Source of the DNA: Candidatus Pedobacter colombiensis
GTDB taxonomy: Bacteria > Bacteroidota > Bacteroidia > Sphingobacteriales > Sphingobacteriaceae
NCBI GenBank assembly: GCA_029202485.1
Contig: CP119313.1
Location: 1,488,001 to 1,552,000, forward strand
Reading direction: 5' to 3'
DNA length: 64,000 nt
The notes under the pieces are model-generated. The model was given only the letters and a program-made list of their open reading frames with translations, was not told the origin of the DNA and made no database searches. Below, piece after piece: positions 1-8,122 of this stretch (position 1 is its first letter; every line of letters starts with the position of its first letter). The position numbers and the translations under genes are program-made.

Positions 1-67
1 GAGTTATGACAAAGAGAAACAAAATCATTTATTGGGTAGCTACTGGACAAAAATTAAACCTACACCT

Positions 68-649
68 ATGATCACACAAGCAGAACACTTTTTTGAAAAA
101 GCTCAAAAATGGAGAGAAGAATTTGGTTTATTACGAGAAATAGTCTGTGAAAATAAATCACTTGAAGAAGATTATAAATGGATGCATCCTTGTTATACTT
201 TTGAAGGAAAGAACATCGTTCTCATCCACGGATTTAAAGAATACTGTGCATTATTATTTCATAAAGGTGCTTTGATGAAAGACCCCGAAGGCATTTTAAT
301 CCAGCAAACAGAAAATGTACAATCTGCAAGACAAATCAGATTTACCAATGTTGAGCAAATTATAAAACTGAAATCTGTTATTAAGGATTACATCAAAGAA
401 GCGATTGAAATTGAAAAATCGGGAAAGAAAATAGAAATGAAGAAAGCGGTTGATTATCCAGTCCCTCAAGAATTTCAAAAAGTATTAGACGAAGATAAAG
501 TATTGAACAACGCATTCTACTCTTTAACACCGGGGCGACAGAAAGGATATTTATTCTATTTCAATCAGGCTAAACAATCCAAAACACGACAAGCGAGAAT
601 TGAAAAATACTATCAACATATTTTAGAGCGAAAAGGGATTGATGATTAG
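68..649 (+). CDS. YdeI/OmpD-associated family protein (DUF1801-like)
   Basis: The product is about 193 residues and resembles the YdeI/DUF1801 family, small cytoplasmic proteins of unknown biochemical role. The N-terminal half carries the pattern of that fold (EDYKWMHPCYTF, then HGFKEYCALLFHKGALM). The C-terminal part has the family's SLTPGRQKGYLFYFNQAKQ segment followed by a basic helix. An in-frame TTG lies at 32, but the ATG at 68 starts a better alignable protein. No Shine-Dalgarno is visible at either, which is normal in this phylum. It stands alone and converges with the downstream minus-strand gene. The family call is fairly firm; the function is unknown. Confidence 0.75.
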   Translation: MITQAEHFFEKAQKWREEFGLLREIVCENKSLEEDYKWMHPCYTFEGKNIVLIHGFKEYCALLFHKGALMKDPEGILIQQTENVQSARQIRFTNVEQIIKLKSVIKDYIKEAIEIEKSGKKIEMKKAVDYPVPQEFQKVLDEDKVLNNAFYSLTPGRQKGYLFYFNQAKQSKTRQARIEKYYQHILERKGIDD

Positions 650-660
650 ATAAAATATTT

Positions 661-1302
661 TTATAAATCCGACTCTGTTTTGTCATTTGAATAAATAGGT
701 AGGTTCCAACGGTAATGAAGCGCCAATAGCCGTAATCCGAAGCAGATCAATAAAGCAATAATGGAGATCCAATCGCTCGATAACCAATTTAAATAATTTC
801 CTATAACTACAATTGAGGCTCCTATGAGTGCTGCTGATGCATATATTTCTTTTTCTAATATAACTGGAATCCGATTGAGCAAAATATCGCGTAAAACCCC
901 ACCACCAACTGCCGTAGTGATTCCCAAAAGAATTGCAACTTCAGCATTATGACCATAAGCAATACTTTTTTGCGCACCTGTAACTGCAAATAAGGATAAG
1001 CCCAATGCATCGAAAAACAGCACAGGGTGATTAAGTCGCTGCACAAAAGGATATAAGCCAATAGTCATTCCTGTAGCGACAATTGCTACTACTAAATATT
1101 GCCAGTTTGTTAATCCTGCCGGAGGAATAGCCCCAATACAGAGGTCGCGAATAATTCCACCACCACATGCTACTGTAAATGCAATAGCGCAGATACCGAA
1201 TAAATCCAGACCCCGCTGCTTTGCTGCTGCCGCTCCACTTATAGCAAAAACAAAAGTACCTGCCAGATCAAGAAAATAGTAAAAAGTATGCAGCTTATCC
1301 AT
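661..1302 (-). CDS. Trimeric intracellular cation channel family protein (UPF0126)
   Basis: This is a 213-residue integral membrane protein, close to the usual length of about 205 for the bacterial TRIC/UPF0126 family (YicG-like). Two internal repeats each carry the family glycine-arginine motif, CGGGIIRDLCIGAIPP near residue 46 and GGGVLRDILLNRIP near residue 132. About seven hydrophobic segments are apparent. Family members form homotrimeric potassium-permeable channels in the inner membrane; transport by this copy is inferred. The C-terminus is a short polar tail. It lies downstream of the DUF1569 gene on the same strand with a 28 bp gap. Confidence 0.85.
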   Translation of the reverse strand: MDKLHTFYYFLDLAGTFVFAISGAAAAKQRGLDLFGICAIAFTVACGGGIIRDLCIGAIPPAGLTNWQYLVVAIVATGMTIGLYPFVQRLNHPVLFFDALGLSLFAVTGAQKSIAYGHNAEVAILLGITTAVGGGVLRDILLNRIPVILEKEIYASAALIGASIVVIGNYLNWLSSDWISIIALLICFGLRLLALHYRWNLPIYSNDKTESDL

Positions 1303-1330
1303 CCTAATTGCTCCATAATAAAGTTACCCA

Positions 1331-1780
1331 TTATACTCCAAACTGTCGCAAGTGATGGTCACAATGTTTATAAATAAATTCTCCCAATTGCTTTTTAGTC
1401 ATCTCTCCAAAAAACCAATGGGTGAAATTACCTTCTCTAAAACTACCATATCTGATAATTAATCGTTTCCAGTTTTCTTTTTCAGCTTCTAAATTTAAAA
1501 CAGCTTCACTTACTTTAAAGTGTGCAGAAGTAGGCGCATTTTTTCCTAGTCCACTAGTTTCATCTTTCAATATCCCGGAAAGCGCAAGCTTTCCAAATAT
1601 TCGTCCTAAAAAAGAACGTTTAACTTTTATGTTTCCATAATAATATTCTTCGCAAAGAGAACAATGTCTAACCATTTGCGAAACTGTCATTTTTCCCCAT
1701 TGGGCGTTGCTTTGCTCATTTAGCGAATTAATTCTATTCACTACTTCTTCCCTTGTCTCTTTATCAAATATTGATTTCAT
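1331..1780 (-). CDS. DUF1569 / DinB-like small protein
   Basis: This protein of about 149 residues looks like the DUF1569 family, a branch of the DinB/YfiT four-helix metal-binding fold. Visible histidines in the expected places are MVRHCSLCEEYYYG near residue 37 and the C-terminal KHCDHHLRQFGV. DUF1569 members often use such histidines for metal. No enzymatic function is established. A TTG eight codons upstream is possible, but the ATG at 1780 begins the recognisable sequence (MKSIFDKETREEV). It may share a transcript with the TRIC-family gene downstream. Confidence 0.7.
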   Translation of the reverse strand: MKSIFDKETREEVVNRINSLNEQSNAQWGKMTVSQMVRHCSLCEEYYYGNIKVKRSFLGRIFGKLALSGILKDETSGLGKNAPTSAHFKVSEAVLNLEAEKENWKRLIIRYGSFREGNFTHWFFGEMTKKQLGEFIYKHCDHHLRQFGV

Positions 1781-2095
1781 AATCAGGATACTAATTTGTG
1801 CCAATGAAAACCAATTCCCAACCTTGTCAACAGTAAGGCTATAACGCTAGTTTAACCCAAATTTAATAAAAATACCGCGAGATGGTTTGACTACACCAAG
1901 CTAATGAATATTCGGGATACACCCATTTTGCTTCTAATTCCAGCATTCAAAAGAAAATGAAAATAAATTTGCGCAACTGATCGGTTGCTTTTATATTTGC
2001 AACCAATTGGTTTACTATTTAAATGAACTGTAATGACGAAGAAGATTACCTTGCCAATAATCAATGGGTAGTTTAACCTTTCAAAATAATAATCA
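1781..2095. other. Intergenic region between divergent genes
   Basis: This stretch of about 315 bp separates the DUF1569 gene (minus) from the ArsR gene (plus). Its right third holds the arsR promoter and two palindromes, listed separately. I see no gene, RNA or repeat in the remainder. Confidence 0.6.
1973..2014. promoter_or_regulatory. Tandem 16-bp palindromes around the arsR promoter -7 box
   Basis: Two similar 16 bp elements lie 26 bp apart. GCAACTGATCGGTTGC (1973-1988) is an imperfect palindrome, with 14 of 16 positions symmetric. GCAACCAATTGGTTTA (1999-2014) contains the perfect palindrome AACCAATTGGTT (2001-2012). They flank and overlap a -7 box, TATATTTG (1992-1999), with TTTG (1968-1971) 20 bp upstream. 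The geometry fits an autorepressor operator; binding by the adjacent ArsR protein is inferred. Confidence 0.6.
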
Positions 2096-2416
2096 ATGAG
2101 AAGAGATATTTTTCAAGCGATAGCTGACCCGACCCGAAGAGCGATCATAGCTTTAATTGCGCTACAAGCAATGACTCCAGGCACTCTTGCCGAGCATTTT
2201 GATACTACGCGACAAGCCATTTCAAAGCATTTAAGAATATTGACAGAATGTGAGTTGGTGAAACAAGAACATCAGGGGCGGGAAATTTATTATCAGCTTG
2301 AGATTGACAAAATGAAAGAAATAGACAAATGGTTAGCACAATTCAGACAGATTTGGGAGAGCCGATTTGAACAACTTGACGAACTTTTATCAACTATTAA
2401 AAAACAAAGACAATGA
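2096..2416 (+). CDS. ArsR/SmtB-family winged-helix transcriptional regulator
   Basis: This 106-residue regulator has the ArsR-type opening (IFQAIADPTRRAII) and recognition helix (TTRQAISKHLRIL, about residues 42-54), followed by the wing QEHQGREIYYQL. There are no clustered metal-binding cysteines. It belongs to the common subgroup found next to SRPBCC/AHSA1 proteins, which usually act as autorepressors. Its stop overlaps the next gene's start by 4 bp (ATGA), so translation is probably coupled. Two palindromes straddle its candidate promoter. The ligand is unknown. Confidence 0.9.
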   Translation: MRRDIFQAIADPTRRAIIALIALQAMTPGTLAEHFDTTRQAISKHLRILTECELVKQEHQGREIYYQLEIDKMKEIDKWLAQFRQIWESRFEQLDELLSTIKKQRQ

Positions 2417-2916
2417 AACACAACTTAAAATTCGACTTCGTTGCGGATAAGACAAAAAATACACTAACTATCCGACGTGAGTTTTTAGCTGACAGGCAAT
2501 TGGTTTGGGATTGCTATACCAAGGCGGAACTCCTTAATCAATGGTTCGCACCTAAGCCATTAACTACAAAGACAAAATCAATGGACTTTCGCGAAGGTGG
2601 ACACTGGCATTATGCAATGGTCGAACCAAACGGTACTGAGTATTGGGGCTGGACAGGATATCTGAAAATCAAACCAATTGATTACTATACAGCGTCAGAT
2701 GCTTTCAGTAATGCAGAAGGTGAAATAAATAAAGACCTGCCTTGTGCAGAGTGGCTTGTAACTTTTATTGACAAGGGCGAAAATGCTATTGTAGAAACTA
2801 TAGTAACCTACAAATCTCTTTCGGATCTTGAACAAGTAATTCAGATGGGTATGGAGCAGGGGATGATGGCAACTCTGGAAAAACTTGATGAATTACTATT
2901 AACTCTAAAAAAATAA
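2413..2916 (+). CDS. SRPBCC / AHSA1-domain protein
   Basis: This 167-residue protein has the Bet v1-like AHSA1 (activator of Hsp90 ATPase homologue 1) fold. It shows the typical IRREFLADRQLVWDCYT entry strand and helix, the ELLNQWFAPKP turn near residue 38, and the GGHWHYAMVEPNG and WGWTGYLKI strands. The C-terminal long helix includes MGMEQGMMATLEKLDELL. Such proteins bind hydrophobic ligands in a central cavity. It is encoded with, and translationally coupled to, an ArsR regulator, so it is probably induced when that regulator releases DNA. The ligand cannot be deduced. Confidence 0.85.
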   Translation: MKHNLKFDFVADKTKNTLTIRREFLADRQLVWDCYTKAELLNQWFAPKPLTTKTKSMDFREGGHWHYAMVEPNGTEYWGWTGYLKIKPIDYYTASDAFSNAEGEINKDLPCAEWLVTFIDKGENAIVETIVTYKSLSDLEQVIQMGMEQGMMATLEKLDELLLTLKK

Positions 2917-2921
2917 AATAT

Positions 2922-2958
2922 TACTATGCTAAGTTAGTGCTCTCTACTTAGCATAGTA
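2922..2958. terminator. Stem-loop between convergent genes
   Basis: A perfect 13-bp stem, TACTATGCTAAGT (2922-2934) with ACTTAGCATAGTA (2946-2958), encloses an 11-nt loop. It begins 6 bp after the SRPBCC stop codon. There is no strong T-run, so it may be a weak terminator or a transcript-end hairpin serving the two convergent genes. Confidence 0.6.
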
Positions 2959-3000
2959 TTATGTTAATTCCTCTAACGTTGATCAGCTTGATCCAATAGT

Positions 3001-3321
3001 TTAGGCTTGAACTGCATCATAAACGATTACTTTTTCCCACAAATGATTATGGTTCTTAACAAACTCCAGGTGAACCGGGTGCGTTTGATAGGTCTCCTGT
3101 CCCTCAAGATCACTAAAGAAGATCAATTCTGACACGCCCCAGCTGTTATCAACAACATCGCGTTTTTCTGTACTGGCAACAACGCCTACGTGTATTTCAC
3201 GTACCGTTGGTATTGTAGAAAGTGTTTTTACACCAGCAATCAACTGATCACGATCGTTTTTTGAACTTGGATTTTTCAACCAGAAAAATACATGATGTAC
3301 AACAGGATAATTCTTATTCAT
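3001..3321 (-). CDS. Dabb family protein (stress-responsive alpha/beta barrel)
   Basis: This 106-residue protein matches the Dabb (dimeric alpha/beta barrel) family. The opening VVHHVFFWLKNP is the family signature, followed by VREIHVGVVAST, the SELIFFSDLEGQETYQTHPVHLEFV strand-helix stretch and a C-terminal KVIVYDAV strand. The family is related in fold to the EthD/monooxygenase ferredoxin-like barrels; most bacterial copies have no known substrate. The start codon directly abuts a perfect inverted repeat (3321-3342). It is monocistronic as far as can be seen, with 231 bp of upstream non-coding DNA. Confidence 0.88.
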   Translation of the reverse strand: MNKNYPVVHHVFFWLKNPSSKNDRDQLIAGVKTLSTIPTVREIHVGVVASTEKRDVVDNSWGVSELIFFSDLEGQETYQTHPVHLEFVKNHNHLWEKVIVYDAVQA

Positions 3322-3342
3322 ATTTCATAAATCTATGAAATA
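3321..3342. promoter_or_regulatory. Inverted repeat abutting the Dabb start codon
   Basis: TATTTCATA (3321-3329) and TATGAAATA (3334-3342) are perfect 9-bp arms around AATC. The left arm shares its first base with the start codon, so on the minus strand the arm runs straight into ATG. It could be an operator or a 5' RNA hairpin limiting translation. Confidence 0.5.
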
Positions 3343-3465
3343 AATTAGTCTTTTTTGGAGAATTGAATTACAAAATCATTTCTTGCTTAAGAAAGCACGT
3401 TGTTCCTGATTAGTTATAAAAACTAAAATAAGACAATTATAAAATTGCATTCAAATTGGTAAAAG

Positions 3466-3503
3466 CAGTACAATACCAGTCCAATAGCAGTCGAATAGCA
3501 GTA
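3466..3503. repeat. 11-bp tandem repeat, about 3.5 units
   Basis: Four consecutive starts of CAGT occur at 11 bp spacing: CAGTACAATAC (3466), CAGTCCAATAG (3477), CAGTCGAATAG (3488) and a partial CAGTA (3499). The consensus is CAGTnnAATAs. The array lies between the sheath gene's 3' end and the Dabb gene. Its period is close to one helical turn. Confidence 0.7.
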
Positions 3504-3552
3504 GCGGAGCAGACGTAATAGTGCACCGTCTCACTCATGATAATCATATAGA

Positions 3553-5058
3553 TTAAGGTTGTTGCTGCTGTTGTTGGAATCTAATTATGATAAACTCTGC
3601 AGGTCTAATCATAGCCACTTCAATCATGATAATCATCCTGTCTTCCAGGATATCCGTTGAGGTCATGGTGGATCCAAGCCCGATCTGAACATCAAAAGCC
3701 TGTTGAGGAACAGCCCCAACCAGAGCACCCTGTCTCCAGAGATTAATAAGAAAGTTGGAAATCATTCCCCTAATGGCAGTCCAGGTATTGGCATCATTTG
3801 GTTCAAAAACATATGCTTTTGTGGCAGTTTTAATCGACTGCTCAATCATGATCAGAGTTCTCCTTACGCAGATATATTTCCAATCCTGATTGTTCCCGTC
3901 CATTGTTCTGGCTCCCCACACCAATGTCCCCCGGTTATGAAAGGAGCGAATCACATTGATTGATTTACCGGATACATCAATATTGAATTGATCCTGTTCT
4001 GCATCCGAGATATTGATAATTGGGCTATTGACCTTGTTCAATGCGTAATTGGCCGGTGATTTCCAAACACCCCTTATATGATCCACCATGGTATAAATGC
4101 CAGCTATTGCAGCACTTGGAGGTAATGTATTGAATAGATTTCTTGCCTGATCTAAGATGGTGCAATAATACGGGCTTGATGATTTCAGCGCCAGGTGATG
4201 TTTTGCCTTAAGGTCATTTAATTTATCAGCTTCAGTTTCTACTGCTGTAAGTTTGCTATTGTAGTTTGTAAAGGGCTCCTGAACTTCTGGCTCAAGCAGA
4301 GTAGGCAAGTTTGCAGGCAGGTTCTCAAAAGTAAGCTCATCAGGCTCAACAATTACTGTGTTCAGCCAAGGATAATAGACAGCCCCATAACTCAAAAAAT
4401 CAGTGCCAATTGCTGTTCTAAACTCTTCGGCCACTGCATCAGATTTTTCAGTTTCATCATGGTATTTAAGGTCAAATATGGCAAAACGGTTTTCCATTTC
4501 AGCACAATGAGACAGTATATTTGGATAAAGCGGGTAAGCTCCGGCACGAAGTGCGGCAATATCAGGTATCACAATTAGCGTAGGTGTAGGATCGTTTTTA
4601 AGAATCTCTAATGGGCCAATTGGATGATCATCGGTAGCCATAAAATCAGAGGCCTTAACTTGCTGTTCAGTACCCTCACCATAAACTCCAATAGACAATA
4701 CCACACATAGACCTCCACCATTGGCATAAAATAATCGAATGCTATTGTAAAAGTAAAGTTCATTGTTTTTCTCATAGTTTACGATCATGTCTTTAAGTCC
4801 TAGCTTAAACGATCGGATCGGTAATGGCGACGGTGCAGCTTCAATTTTAAACTTTGGGCGGAATGCTTCGCCAAAAAAATCTACGTATTCTTCGAACGAA
4901 TTGATCCTTGTGGGGATTCTTAAAAGGGATTTGCCGTCTCTTTCTGCTTTGAAAGTATATCCAATAAATGCAGGGATGGCAGTTTCAACAACCTCTACAG
5001 AATTAGGGAAAGTATTTTTTTCTTCGATGTAAACACCGGGTGATATGTGATCTGCCAT
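3553..5058 (-). CDS. Phage-type contractile tail sheath protein, orphan
   Basis: This 501-residue protein belongs to the contractile tail sheath family (phage tails, extracellular contractile injection systems, R-pyocins). The N-terminus GVYIEEKNTFPNSVEVVETAIPAFIGYT is split here by residue class: GVYIEE is the sheath opening, and IPAFIGYT precedes an insertion domain. The C-terminal sheath domain shows NRGTLVWGARTM near residue 380, then YICVRRTLIMIEQSIK. The protein ends in an unusual run of six glutamines (RFQQQQQQP). No tube, baseplate, spike, ATPase or LysM gene is adjacent. It is therefore an isolated sheath gene, either a remnant or an unlinked component of a system encoded elsewhere. 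Annotation as a sheath is firm; the role is unknown. Confidence 0.88.
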   Translation of the reverse strand: MADHISPGVYIEEKNTFPNSVEVVETAIPAFIGYTFKAERDGKSLLRIPTRINSFEEYVDFFGEAFRPKFKIEAAPSPLPIRSFKLGLKDMIVNYEKNNELYFYNSIRLFYANGGGLCVVLSIGVYGEGTEQQVKASDFMATDDHPIGPLEILKNDPTPTLIVIPDIAALRAGAYPLYPNILSHCAEMENRFAIFDLKYHDETEKSDAVAEEFRTAIGTDFLSYGAVYYPWLNTVIVEPDELTFENLPANLPTLLEPEVQEPFTNYNSKLTAVETEADKLNDLKAKHHLALKSSSPYYCTILDQARNLFNTLPPSAAIAGIYTMVDHIRGVWKSPANYALNKVNSPIINISDAEQDQFNIDVSGKSINVIRSFHNRGTLVWGARTMDGNNQDWKYICVRRTLIMIEQSIKTATKAYVFEPNDANTWTAIRGMISNFLINLWRQGALVGAVPQQAFDVQIGLGSTMTSTDILEDRMIIMIEVAMIRPAEFIIIRFQQQQQQP

Positions 5059-5167
5059 AAAAGAGTTTGTAGTTTACGAAGCAACAAATAAATATAAGCA
5101 TGATTTGGGATTTTTTTTATTTTGTATATTCGTATCCTTTATTGTCTATCATCTTTACCTGGATTTC

Positions 5168-6643
5168 ATGCCCAATAAATTTCTATTAGTCCTGTTTTTT
5201 GCGTGTTGCCAGCTTCCGTTAAAAGCCAGTTTTATATTCAATGAAAACGCTTCCGAAGCATATAAAGCAATATTTGATCTGAGATTAAACGATGCGAGAA
5301 GGTACATCGCAGAGGAAAAAAGGAACAACCCACAAAATGGCATAGCTGTTCTTTTAGATAATTATGTAGATTATTTTGATTTGCTGACCTCAGAGAATAA
5401 AGCTGATTATGTCAAGTTTAAAGGACGGCGGTCGGAAAGGATAGATGCTTTGGATAACAACGATGTAAATTCGCCATATTACCTGTTTGCCCAGGCAGAA
5501 GTATATCTGCAGTGGGGACTGATTAAAGCAAAGTTTGGAGATTATACTTCTTCAACTATGGATTTAAGGAAAGCCCAGAGTCTGCTTAAAAAGAATAATG
5601 AAAAATTCAGCACTTTTCTACCCAATCAGAAAAGTTTGGGATTAATAGAAGTAGTATTTGGAGCTATTCCATCTAACTTGAAGGGGATTGCAGATCTTTT
5701 AGGTGTTAGAGGCAATATTTCGAAGGGAGTAAAACAATTGGAAGCGTTTAAATCAAATATTAAGGGTACAAAATATAGCTTCTATAATGACGAAGTGATT
5801 TTTTTATTGTGTTTTATGGATATAGATATCTTGCACAACAGAGATAACTATGCGAAGCTGAGCTCTTTTTTGGAAGATATGAGTGATAAAAGCTTGCTAA
5901 AGGCATATCTGCAAGGCTATGTTGCATTCAAAACCGGGAAAAATGATAAAGCAATTTCTTATTTGGAGAATATTCCAAAATCTAATCAGTATACACCAAT
6001 GCCAACTGTTCAGTATTTATTGGGAAATGCCAAATTGTGCAGAATGGATAAGGATGCTCCTACTTTTCTGACCAATTATTTAAAGGAATATAATGGTACG
6101 AATTACATTAAAGATACCTATTTGAAGTTAGCCTATCACTACCTCTTAAAAGGGGATATGTTAGGGTATTCGAATTACATTAAACTGGTTCGTACTAAAG
6201 GGTATGCTGCTGATGAAAAGGATAAGCAGGCCTTGAAAGAAGCAAATGAAGTTAAGCCAGACGTTGATCTTCTAAAAGCCAGACTATACTTTGATGGTGG
6301 GTATTACACCAGGGCTTTGGAACAAATTAAAAGTAAGCAGCAAGATGAGCTGAAGTCTCTGCGTGACCAGGTAGAACTTTATTATAGATTGGGAAGGATC
6401 TATGATCGCCTGGATACTTTTAATCAGGCTGCGGTGAATTACCAGAAAGCAATCAATATTGGTAAGAATGAAACATCTTATTTTGCGGCCAATTCAGCTT
6501 TGTTGCTAGGTTTGCTTTATGAACAGCAAAATAACAACGCTAAAGCTAAATATTATTACAACATGACTTTGAGTATGAAAGGACATGAATATCAGAATAG
6601 TATTGACACTCAGGCAAAAGAAGGATTGGCTAGAATTAAGTAG
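5168..6643 (+). CDS. Exported tetratricopeptide-repeat protein
   Basis: This protein of about 491 residues starts at the ATG at 5168; an upstream in-frame TTG would only extend the leader. It opens with a signal peptide (MPNKFLLVLFFACCQLPLKA), so it is periplasmic or surface-exposed. The rest is almost wholly helical. TPR-like helix pairs are clearest in the C-terminal part, for example VELYYRLGRIYDRLDTFNQA followed by the YFAANSALLLGLLYEQQNNNAKA region. No catalytic domain is seen. It diverges from the sheath gene and converges with the fatty-acid-like operon, overlapping its last gene by 8 bp. Its function is unknown; TPRs suggest protein-protein contacts. Confidence 0.8.
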   Translation: MPNKFLLVLFFACCQLPLKASFIFNENASEAYKAIFDLRLNDARRYIAEEKRNNPQNGIAVLLDNYVDYFDLLTSENKADYVKFKGRRSERIDALDNNDVNSPYYLFAQAEVYLQWGLIKAKFGDYTSSTMDLRKAQSLLKKNNEKFSTFLPNQKSLGLIEVVFGAIPSNLKGIADLLGVRGNISKGVKQLEAFKSNIKGTKYSFYNDEVIFLLCFMDIDILHNRDNYAKLSSFLEDMSDKSLLKAYLQGYVAFKTGKNDKAISYLENIPKSNQYTPMPTVQYLLGNAKLCRMDKDAPTFLTNYLKEYNGTNYIKDTYLKLAYHYLLKGDMLGYSNYIKLVRTKGYAADEKDKQALKEANEVKPDVDLLKARLYFDGGYYTRALEQIKSKQQDELKSLRDQVELYYRLGRIYDRLDTFNQAAVNYQKAINIGKNETSYFAANSALLLGLLYEQQNNNAKAKYYYNMTLSMKGHEYQNSIDTQAKEGLARIK

Positions 6644-7304
6644 CTGAATAAGATATGGGTTCTTCAGTAAACCTTATGTTCTTTTCGATCGACTTGCGGT
6701 GATGTAGATTTACTTGTTGTTTTAAGGAATCAAAATCAAATTCTTCATTGCTGCCACAATCCAGCAAATTGTAATACAACGACGGCTTTGTACTTTCAAA
6801 ATATTCAATCAGATTGCTACTCCAGATGAGCTGGCACCTTCCTTTTACATTTGGAACAATCTCTCTAAGCCCATCCTGAAACTGAATGTACCTGATATGG
6901 CTACTTTCCAGATTTCCTTGAGGATAGAAAAGTAACACATTTCCCGGTTTGGATAGGATCTCTGTGGCATAGTCGAAACTTTCAGCAATAGAACGTTTTC
7001 CAGGGTCAATAGAGAAACTACCACAGTACCTGAGCCATTTGTTTTTCTCCATCTGCTTTTTCAAAGACATGATATAAAGGCGTTTCATCCCGTTTTTTTT
7101 CCAGAGTACTTTGTTACATAGGTAATAGGCTAAAAGCCCATCCAAAAAACTAAAATGATTACACATCAACAGGTAAGAGGAGTCAGGGTTAATCTCAATA
7201 TCCTTAATAAGGATTTTGTTGAAACGTCTTTTAAGAAACCATCCAATTAGTATGGCGCCGCACTTAAAGAAAAACGGATTTAAAGGTTTAGCTTTAATAA
7301 TCAT
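6636..7304 (-). CDS. 1-acyl-glycerol-3-phosphate acyltransferase-like protein
   Basis: This 222-residue membrane-associated acyltransferase of the LPLAT/PlsC superfamily has the catalytic HX4D motif in NHFSFLDG (about residues 50-57) and a second block in LLFYPQGNLESSH. It would transfer an acyl chain from an acyl-ACP or acyl-CoA to an acceptor hydroxyl or amine. It is the last gene of an eight-gene operon and overlaps the preceding hydrolase by 4 bp. That position suggests it offloads the chain made by the operon's own ACP. The acceptor is unknown, and a normal phospholipid role cannot be excluded. Confidence 0.8.
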   Translation of the reverse strand: MIIKAKPLNPFFFKCGAILIGWFLKRRFNKILIKDIEINPDSSYLLMCNHFSFLDGLLAYYLCNKVLWKKNGMKRLYIMSLKKQMEKNKWLRYCGSFSIDPGKRSIAESFDYATEILSKPGNVLLFYPQGNLESSHIRYIQFQDGLREIVPNVKGRCQLIWSSNLIEYFESTKPSLYYNLLDCGSNEEFDFDSLKQQVNLHHRKSIEKNIRFTEEPISYSAT

Positions 7305-8122
7305 GATAGAGAAGCCACTAATTGATTTATAAAATTCTGATTGATCATTTCATGGTTTTCATCTAACACCAACACTTTACCAGGCTTGTATTTGGCGAAG
7401 AATGCCTTTCCAATTGCAGGTAAATACATTTTATCATACCGTCCAAATATAAATATACTTTTGATCTTGTAAGCAGTAAGAAATTTAATCAGTTTCTCTT
7501 CATCTGTTTCCAGGTGACGCAGATAGGTAAAACAGGCATATAATGCAAATCTCAGTTCAGGGGTAGCAATTTCCTTTTGTAAAATTTCATGTCCTTTAGC
7601 ATCAATAAGTCTGAGGAATTTACAAAAACCAATGACGTTAATCATCGCCTTTTCACTGAGCATCAGTTTTTCCAGTATTTTATTGCCCGCCTTGTTTTTT
7701 CCAAAAAAACGTACCATCGCGCCAGGATTTACGGAAGAGGGGGCTGCTACGATATATTCGTTAACCATTGAAGGTAGTTCTTCAACAATTGCTGTAGCAT
7801 AGTGGGAGCCCATAGAATAGCCAATTACTGAAAAGGATTCAATACCTTGATGTTTACAGAAGTCACTGATCATTGCAGCAAGCTCTTTTTTTTGCAAGCC
7901 TTTTTTTATGGTACTCAAACTCTGGTCTTTCAGCTGAGTTTCTTTATGAAAAAAGAGATCAAAACCCCAGAAGGTATATTGATGTCCAAGCTGATCGGTG
8001 GCCAGTTTAAACTGTTGTCCATGCATCCCAAACCCATGAAAACACAACATATGTTGCGCTCCTGTGCCGAACTTATAAAAGTGCAGTTTTACGAATGGAT
8101 TTTCAAAGTAATTTTCGATCAT
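7301..8122 (-). CDS. Alpha/beta hydrolase
   Basis: This 273-residue alpha/beta-hydrolase has the nucleophile elbow GYSMGS (serine near residue 101), the oxyanion-side motif CFHGFGMHG near residue 28, and a C-terminal histidine in VLDENHEMI. An aspartate in FIFGRYDKMY completes the expected triad. It sits inside the fatty-acid-like operon, overlapping both neighbours by 4 bp. A thioesterase or chain-release role is plausible but not proven; an esterase or MenH-like activity would look similar. No signal peptide is present, so it should act in the cytoplasm. Confidence 0.82.
   Translation of the reverse strand: MIENYFENPFVKLHFYKFGTGAQHMLCFHGFGMHGQQFKLATDQLGHQYTFWGFDLFFHKETQLKDQSLSTIKKGLQKKELAAMISDFCKHQGIESFSVIGYSMGSHYATAIVEELPSMVNEYIVAAPSSVNPGAMVRFFGKNKAGNKILEKLMLSEKAMINVIGFCKFLRLIDAKGHEILQKEIATPELRFALYACFTYLRHLETDEEKLIKFLTAYKIKSIFIFGRYDKMYLPAIGKAFFAKYKPGKVLVLDENHEMINQNFINQLVASLS

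Noticed and set aside
3703..3963. Plus-strand open frame inside the sheath gene
   Set aside because: Antisense to a well-supported sheath coding region, with no family resemblance.
3553..5058. Prophage or full contractile injection locus
   Set aside because: Only the sheath gene is present; neighbours are a TPR protein and a Dabb protein, with no integrase, attachment sites or tail genes.
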